A stretch of 64,000 nt of DNA, from the NCBI RefSeq assembly GCF_028640845.1, contig NC_080543.1, positions 92,927,825 to 92,991,824 on the forward strand. Reading direction: 5' to 3'. Made by a program: the position numbers and the translations under genes. Position 1 is the first letter of the stretch. Each line of letters opens with the position of its first letter. The stretch comes from Ahaetulla prasina (lineage: Eukaryota; Chordata; Lepidosauria; Squamata; Colubridae). Below are positions 45,201-54,200 of this stretch, piece after piece. The notes beneath the pieces are model-generated. The model was not told where the DNA came from. It saw nothing but the letters and a program-made list of their open reading frames with translations, and did no database searches.

Positions 45201-48200
45201 TTAACTCTGGAGCCATTATTGGATAAAATACGAGAAGTAAAGGAGATAGAGGGAATTAAAGTTAGACAATATGAATATAAATTGAGAGCTTTTGCTGATG
45301 ACTTGGTGATTACTTTAACCCTATAAATTCAAGTATATCTCTGTTGGAAATAATTGATCAATATGGGAAGGTTTCAGGGTTTAAGGTAAATCAGAATAAA
45401 ACAAAAGTGATAATAAAAAATATGACTAGACAACAGAAAGAAAAATTAAGAAGAAATAACAGGATTTAAAATTGTAAAAAAGGTTAAATATTTAGAGGTT
45501 TATATTACATCATCAAATGTGAAATTGTATAAGAATAATTATGAGGTTTTATTGCAAAAAGTTCAGAAGGAGTTGATTGTTTGGAAAAAATTGCAATTAT
45601 CGTTGTTGGGGAGAATAGCTGCTATCAAAATGAATGTTTTACCTAGATTTTTATTCCTCTTTCAGATGATGCCAATAATTAAGAAGGATAAAAATTTGGA
45701 GGAATGGCAGACTGGAATTAATAAATTTATATGGGAAGGGAAAAAAGCGAGGGTTAAAATGAAAATAATTCAAGATTCCCGGGAAAGGGGAGGTTTAAAA
45801 ATGCCCAATTTTAAATTATATTATGAAGCAGCTGCTCTCTCTGCAATAAGTGACTGGTTTAATTTAACAGAGGAAAGAATCCTGAATATAGAAGGTTATG
45901 ACTTGCTATATGGATGGCATGCATATTTAAATTTATGACAAAAAAGTGGATAAGGCTTTTGTTCTGTTTCCCTCCCCCCAATACTCCCAGCAAAGAGTCA
46001 GTCAGAGGCCTCCTTTTCTCCTTTTATTTACATAGATAGATGTCCTGGCCACGTCTACCCACGGGCCTGCCAAGTTTCTGGAGATAACAAGGAAATTATA
46101 GATAAGGCCAGAATTACTCACGAATATATTCTTCCCTCCATTGATACAGTTTGCCCGCGCAAATTCATTGCTTTGTCCAAGACAAAAAACCAGGAAGTCC
46201 TGCCTCCTATTTATAGTCTCTGCAGATGTCACTTCATGACAATTATTACTTGGCTTTATCCCAACGCTGCTTCTGCTGTGCGCGCCGGTCACGTCTGCAC
46301 AGTCTTGCATCACTCCAAAACTGTTCTTGGGGCGTTGCCAAATCAGAAGAAGGCTCCAGAGAATCAGGCCTTGCCGGCCCCTCCTCCTCCCTTTGAGTGG
46401 GTGCCAGGGAGGGAGAGGGCTCAAGAGAAGCAGGGCTTGCCAGGTCTTCTCCCTCACTTTCTGAATCATCCGAGTCCAGGAGTCCGGGTCCAGGAACCTG
46501 GGTCACAACACTATCCCTCACCGCAGGGCCCTTCCCCCGGGGCTGACGATCGGGATGCGGTCGGGCTGGGTTCTGCTCATGGAAGGCCTGCACCAGGTCA
46601 GGGGCATGAACGTCGGAGGCATCTACCCAGGAGAAATCAGTCCCGTATCCCTTCCACGCGATCAAACATTGGAAACGACCCTTCAGCCAGCGGGAGTCTC
46701 GTATGCTGTGGACTTCGTATTCCTCCGACCCGTCCTCGGCGACAGTGACGGGTGCTGTTGGGCACCGAAGGGGACTCGGTGTGGCCTCAGGAACCAGAAG
46801 GGACCGGTGAAAGACGGGGTGGATCCGCATGGATCGTGGCAGGGTCAGTCGGTAGGCTACCGGGTTAATGACTGCCTCGACAGGGAACGGGCCGATGAAT
46901 CGGTGGTCCAACTTCTTTACCGGGCGGTCGGACGGGAGGTGTTTGGTGGAGAGCCACACCCGGTCTCCAACTGCCAGCGGGGGCGTTGCCCATCGGGAGC
47001 GGTCGGCGGATCGTTTGTAGTCCTCTTTTGCCTGATCCAGCTGCTGACGTACCAACTGTTGGACCGCATGCAATTCCGTCAGGAAGGTCTGCGTTTCGGG
47101 AACAGGAGAATCCGGTGGTGCCAGAGGTAAGAGCCGCGGATGGTACCCCACATTGGCAAAGAACAGGGTCATCTGAGTAGAGGTGTGCTGAGAGTTGTTA
47201 AAAGCAAACTCCGCCAGGGACAGGTAATCGGCCCAGTTGTCCTGTTGCTGGTTGATGAAGCAACGGAGATACTGTTCCAGGATACCGATGACCTTCTCTG
47301 TACCCCCGTCGGTCTCCGGATGGTGCGATGACAACAGACACACCTGCACCTCCAACGCGGCCATCAGGCTCTTCCAGAAGCGAGCTGTGAACTGAACTCC
47401 ACGGTCCGAAACCACCCTGTCCGGTAGACCATGGAGGCGGAAGATGTGCTGCAGAAAGAGACGGGCCGTTTTTGCGGGCAGTCCACGGCATGGGATGTGG
47501 GCAGTCCAGTTCTGTGGGCAGTCCACGGCATGGGATGAAGTGTGCCATCTTGGTGAGCATGTCCACCACCACCAGCACCGTGGTGAACCCAGAGGACGGC
47601 GGCAGGTCCGTCAGAAAGTCCATGGAGATTGCCCCCCCAGGGTCTGTCGGGTGTCGGCAAGGGCTGGAGGAGCCCGGGAGGGGCCCCCGTGGCGGCCTTG
47701 GCTTGCCGGCATGGTATGCAGGATGTCACGTAGGCATGTACATCATGCAGCACTCGGGGCCACCAAAAGGTCCGTGTCACCAGGTGGAGGGTCTTGAAGA
47801 ACCCAAAATGTCCTGCTGCAGGGTTGTCGTGGCACTGGGTCATGACGAGGGCTCGGAGTGGTCCTGTGGGCACATATAATCGCCCCCAAAACTTGAGTAA
47901 GTCCTCCTCCAAGGTCCAAGGAGACGTGGGGCCCACCTCCGCTCTCCTTTGCTGCGACCAGGCGTCCTGGCGCTGCGCCTCTCGCACCTGGGCCCACAAG
48001 TCCACTGGTTCCTGTGCTGCGGCCAAGGCTTCTGCCGGCAGCACTGTCCGTGGAGGAAGGGGGTCCTTGGCGCAGAGGTACTCTGGCTTGCGGGACAGGG
48101 CATCCGCCCTCCGGTTGTGACCGCTGGGAATGTAGGTCACGCGGAAGTTGAACCGGGCAAAAGACAACGACCACCGGATCTGCCGCTGGTTCAACTTCCG

Positions 48201-51200
48201 AGCTGTGGTGAGGTGCTCGAGATTCCGATGGTCCGTTTGGACCTCCACCTGATGTCGGGCCCCCTCCAGATGGTGTCGCCAAGCCTCGAATGCAGCCTTG
48301 ATAGCCAGCAACTCTTTTTCCCAAATGGTGTAGTTGCGCTTGGAAGGATTGAGTTTCCGGGAGTAGTAAGCACAGGGAAAAAGTGTGCCGCCATTCGTCG
48401 GAGCCTGTAGCAGCACCGCTCCCAGAGCCACATGGGACGCGTCTGTTTCCACCACAAAAGGCCGGAGCGGGTCGGGATGCCTCAGGACGGGTTCCGTGAC
48501 GAAGGCTTTCTTGAGGGCTGTGAATGCTTCTTGCTGCGGGGGACCCCACCGGAACGCAACCTTCTTCCTGAGGAGCTGGGTAAGTGGAGCCGTCAGTGTG
48601 GCGAAGCCCGGGATGAAGGTCCGGTAGTAGTTGGCGAAGCCCAGCAGGCGCTGAACATCCTTCACCCGACGAGGGGCTTCCCAGCTACACAAAGCTTCTA
48701 CTTTGCATGGGTCCATGGCTATGCCCTCGGGCGAGATGATATGCCCGAGGAATTCTATGGAAGTCCGGAAGAAGACGTATTTCTCCAGCTTCGCATTGAA
48801 TTGTTGCTCCCGCAAGCGTTGCAGAACCAGACCGACGTGTCGAAGGTGGCTTTCCCTGGACCGGGAGTAAATCAGGATGTCGTTCAGGTAGATAACCACA
48901 AACCGATCCAACATGTCTCGGAACACGTCGTTCATGAAGTGCTGGAAAACGGCGGGAGCGTTGGTCAACCCAAATGGCATGACAGTGTATTCGTAGTGTC
49001 CATATCGGGTGCCGAATGCCGTCTTCCATTCGTCTCCTTCTCGCATCCGCACCAGGTTGTAGGCCCCCCGGAGATGGAGCTTGGTGAAGATCGTGGCCTC
49101 CCGCAACCTCTCCAGCAGCTCCGGGATGAGCGGCAGGGGGTAGCGATTCTGCACCGTAATGGTGTTTAGCCGGCGGTAATCACAGCACAGGCGCAAGTCC
49201 CCTGTCTTCTTCACGAAGAGGACAGGGGCCGAGAGAGGGGACTTTGAAGGCCGGATGAACCCTCAAGCCAGATTTTTGTCCAGGAAGTCCCTGAGGGGGG
49301 CCAACTCGGGCTCCGACATGGAATACAGGCGTCCCACAGGCAGTGGTGCTTTGGGCAGAAGGTCCACGGGGCAATCGTAGGGCCGATGCGGGGGTAGTCG
49401 GTCCGCCTCCTTCTCGCTGAACACGTCGGCGAAGTCCGTCAGCTCAGGAGGCAAGGTGATGGCAGCGGTGGGGACGTTCTGGCCGGCACAGGTGTGGCGG
49501 ATGTGATCGACGCACTGCAGACTCAGGAAAGAGATGGCGTTCCGCGACCAGGCCACCTGAGGATCGTGGGTCCGGCCAGGCCAACCAAGGACCAAGGGAA
49601 AATGAAGGTCCGCCGTGACATAAAACTGGATCGCCTCCTCATGGTCCCCAATAGCCAGGCGCAAAGGCTGGGTGGCAAATTTAATGGGGCCGGACATCAG
49701 TTCTCGCCCATCAATTGTCTCTACCGCATCGGAGGGTCCACGGAACCACGGGACCGCAAACTGGGTCACAAAGGCCTGGTCCATAAAGTTTGTTGTGGCC
49801 CCTGAGTCCACCAGCGCATGCGCCTGGAGCCCGTCCGACTGGTTCCCCAACCATATCCGTGTGTCCAGAATCAGATGCCGAGGGGGCCCAGAGTCTACTT
49901 CCGCAACGTCCAGTGGGGGCTTAGTACGTGCCCGACCTAGGGTTTCCCCAAGGTCGGGCCTGCTCCGTTTTCCGATTGGTCACGCTGTGATTTGGGGACC
50001 GGCGTGCGTGCCCCACTTCGCTTTCTGGGGCAAGAAGCGGCGAAGTGGCCGGGCTCCCCACAGTACAGGCACAATCCCCCTTGGTGCCTCCGGTTCCGCT
50101 CCTGGGCTGTCAGGCGAGGTCTGGCCGCTCCCAACTCCATGGGCTCTTCCGCAGCGGTTACAAAACGTGGGGCAACCCGGGGTGCTGGTGGTGCAGGAAG
50201 TGGTGGTGCAGATGTCGACGGCGGGTCCCGGGGGGTGCGACGGGACGGTCGCTGTTGCAGACGGGCATCGAGGCAGAGACAAAGGGGCACCAAGTTGTCG
50301 AGCGTCCGCGGCGCCTCCACCCGGGCCAGCTCGTCTTGCAATTCCTCTGAGAGTCCCTCCTGGAACGCGTCCACCAGCGCTGAATCATTCCAGTCAGAGT
50401 CCTGGCACAAAAGACGAAATTCGGCGATGTACTCCTGCAGGGGGAGTTTCCCTTGATGGAGTTCCTTAAGGCGCCTGGTTGCCATCAGCATTCGAACGGG
50501 GTCCTCGTACATGGTGTGCAGGTGCTGCCAAAAACGCTGTTGGTCCGCCAGCAGGGGGCTGTCCTGGAGCAAGAGGGGCGTGGCCCATCGAGCAGCTGAG
50601 CCGGAAAGAAGGTTAATCACGAAGGCCACCTTAGCCCGGTCGTCTGGGAAATCCTCTGGCCGCATAGCCATGTAGAGCTGGCACTGTCCCAAGAAGGTCG
50701 GGAACATCTCAGGCTGCCCAGAAAACTTATCCGGCACGGTTATCGGGCACTTGCGACGAGGAGGAGGAGTGGGAGGATGGGAGGGGGCCTGCAGGCACAT
50801 TCCCGCCAGCAAGTTGGCCTGCCAAGTGAGCCACTTGCTGCTGGAACTGTTGACTAGCCGCTTGTAGATGTTGTAACTGCTGCTGTACCTGCTGCTGGTC
50901 CATCTTTGGTGGAAGATGTTTTAGCCGGGGTCTTGGACAAAATGTTCTGTTTCCCTCCCCCCAATACTCCCAGCAAAGAGTCAGTCAGAGGCCTCCTTTT
51001 CTCCTTTTATTTACATAGATAGATGTCCTGGCCACATCTACCCACGGGCCTGCCAAGTTTCTGGAGATAACGAGGAAATTATAGATAAGGCCAGAATTAC
51101 TCACGAATATATTCTTCCCTCCATTGATACAGTTTGCCCGCACAAATTCATTGCTTTGTCCAAGACAAAAAACCAGGAAGTCCCGCCTCCTATTTATAGT

Positions 51201-54200
51201 CTCTGCAGATGTCACTGCATGACAATTATTACTTGGCTTTATCCCAACGCTGCTTCTGCTGCGCGCGCCGGTCACGTCTGCGCAGTCTTGCATCACTCCA
51301 AAACTGTTCTTGGGCGCTACAAATCAGAAGAAGGCTCCAGAGAATCAGGCCTTGCCGGCCCCTCCTCCTCCCTTTGAGTGGGTGCCAGGGAGGGAGAGGG
51401 CTCAAGAGAAGCAGGGCTTGCCAGGTCTTCTCCCTCACTTTCTGAATCATCCGAGTCCAGGAACCTGGGTGACAACAGCTTTTAAGAATCATGTGTTAAG
51501 AATTGCTCTTTTGTTTGTCTGGAAGAAATATTTTTATAAATTAAATTATAAGGTTCCTACGTGGGCAAGTCCGAGACATACAATAGAGAATATAAATTTA
51601 GAACAGAAACAGGAAATGATTACATATAAAGATATTTTATATAATGAAAGAGGTAGTTAGCAATTAAAATCTTTGCACGTATTAAAAGAAGAAGGGAAAA
51701 ATTATACTTGGTTTCAATATGGGCAACTACGTGCTAGATGGAAGGAAGATCAGAAAATTGGTATAGTTCAGAATGAGGAAAATTTGGTAAAGCAAATTAG
51801 AAATCAGTCTCAGGAGCATATAAAGAGATTGTATAATGTGTTACTTGAAATAGATTCTGAAACGGATTTGGTAAAGGACTATGATAAAGTGGGCACAAAA
51901 TTTTCAGGAGCCAATATTATTGGGAACTTGGGAAAAAATTTGGGGTAGAAATGTTAAATTTACGCAGGCATAGAATTTAAGGGAAAATTTTTATAAAATG
52001 TTTTATAGATGGCATTTAGATCCTAAGAAACTATCGTGTATGTATCCAGACATGCAAGCAAAATGTTGGAGATGTAATTGTGATGACGCTACATATTTTC
52101 ATATTTGGTGGACTTGTAAGAATATTAAGGCTTTTTGGATAAAAATTTGGTGGATTTTACAAAATGTTTTGAAAAAGAAGATAAAGTTCCTGCCGCAATT
52201 TTTTCTGCTGGGAATTATTACGGACTGTACAGTAATTGAGACCAAAATGATCTTAAATCTAATAACAGCGGCAAGATTACTGATAAGACAGTATTGGAAG
52301 AAAAAAGAAGTATCCACAATAGAAGAATGGATATTGAAAGTTGCCAATTTGGCTGAGATGGCAAAAATCTCAGCCTTTTTGAAAGACAATACACAAGAAA
52401 GATACTTAAATGAATGGAAAAAATGGATTGATTATATTCAAAGTAGCTATCAGACTAAGAGTTATCAGACTGCCTTTGAATGATTAAGATATATTATTTC
52501 TGATTGCTTTGGGGGAAGTTAGGAATTGATAAGAGTTGTAGGAGTATAATTGAGTTAGGAGGAAAATTTTTTAGCATATGTTTGTTTTATTTTTAACTAT
52601 ACCTTGTGTTTGTTCCGGGAAGTCGGGGGGGGGGGAGGGAAAGGGGGGGAGAAAAGTTTTGTAAAACTTTTTCAATTAAAAAAAAAGAAATGTGATTAGA
52701 ACAGAGACTGTTAAGGCAAAGTTTATTAAATATTTGTTTAATGAGTCATAGTAAAGTTTGCAGATAAGAAAAAATTTACTGCCTTCTTTGCTCAATTTCT
52801 GGTTTTTCATCTAGTTTTTGTAGAAGTACAAAAGTAAGAATTTCTAAATAACCCAAACATATCAAAATATCAATGTATGTTCGCTGAAAAAGGCAACACA
52901 TATCTGTTACCCTGGGGTATATGGGAAATTTTCTCAAATATAATTTTTGCAGACATGTATATTTTAGATGAGGACAATATCTGCATAATTTTTATTTATG
53001 AAATGGGGGAAAGGTGATGTTTGTGTTTCTGGACACTTTTAATGAAATGTGCATTTGTCTGCATTTTAAAGGTTTATTCTTCCATGAAATTTGTGATTTA
53101 TTTATTTTTTTGCTAAAATATGTTTGTGAGATATGATGTTGTAGTTTGTTTTAACTATGTGTGGGGGCAAGGGTATTCATATTCATTTATACTTTCCATT
53201 CTGTAAACCGGCCATTCTGTTCAGCTTTGGCAAGGCATACATATATGCCTTCAGATTTGGAAATTAAAGGCCTGCCTCTTCCTTGTACTCAGAGAGGAGC
53301 AGAGCAAGGAAAAAAAACATCTCAAGAGGAAGAGCCAGAGAGCACAGTTCAGTCTTTTTAAATTTTTTGGCTTATATCTCAATTGACTGCCAAGAGGCTT
53401 GAGCATCCCACAAATCAGAAATGAGTCATCGACCAGCTTTAGAAAGCAAATTATAATAAAAGAAGCCTTGATTGGTACAGCAAACCTCTATTTCAAACAT
53501 TGGTATTTTGCCAGAACTACACTACAGTTCATTGTCCCAAGTGAGTTCAAATATTCAAATAAATTAGACTATAAAAAAACTGTGTTACCGTTAAATATAA
53601 ATTAGACTAACATATACTTAAATTTCGTAAAATTATAGGAAATATGCACCATGTTCTAACAATATTGTCTGCTGCAATCATAACTATTTCCATTGTTAGG
53701 AAGCAGATAAACAATTAGGTAGAAGTTGGCCTAAAATCATTATTTTGTTATAGATTCAAGTGGTAAATGGCAAAAGTGAAAGGAAATACTCTATTGTTCC
53801 AAAACTAGCAATTCTTGACTTCCCTACATCTTGATCCATTAACCATAAACAAGAATATATGTAATGTACTGTTCTGGGTATATTTTCAAATTTCATCAGG
53901 TAACTTGAATTACTAGGAAGTGTGGTAGGTTAATACAGACAAACAGAATGGTTTTCGATTGAGATAACCACCTTTAATTTTTGAGTTTCAGTAGGCAATG
54001 TAAGGGCACTAAGAGAACAGACCAAGAACATTTAATCTGTCTACTTCAAAAGTAGTTACCCACTTTGATTCTATCCTGATCCCTATATAGATAAAGAGAA
54101 TTAATATTTTTCCTAATTTGCATTAGTTTTTTACTTTATATTTTTAAACTTCAATAAAAATTATTATTTAAAAAAGAAGGAATGCAAGAATGCCAGATGA

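Larger units (their letters stand above)
45960..51477 (-). mobile_element. Ty3/Gypsy chromovirus-type retrotransposon, near-complete, inserted in L1
   Basis: 5.5 kb with two LTRs and a 5-bp target duplication GCTTT (45955-45959 and 51478-51482). Removing the element with one duplication restores the L1 reading ([11 protein letters not shown]). Order on the minus strand: LTR, gag with CCHC, protease DSGA, RT, RNase H, integrase with GPF and chromodomain, LTR. No envelope gene. The upstream polypurine GGTGAGGGATAG borders the 3' LTR. It shares orientation with JADE3. Confidence 0.95.

Noticed and set aside
46173..50469. Several 100-265-codon + strand frames (e.g. 48432-49169, 49672-50469)
   Set aside because: They are antisense shadows of the Gypsy gag-pol genes.
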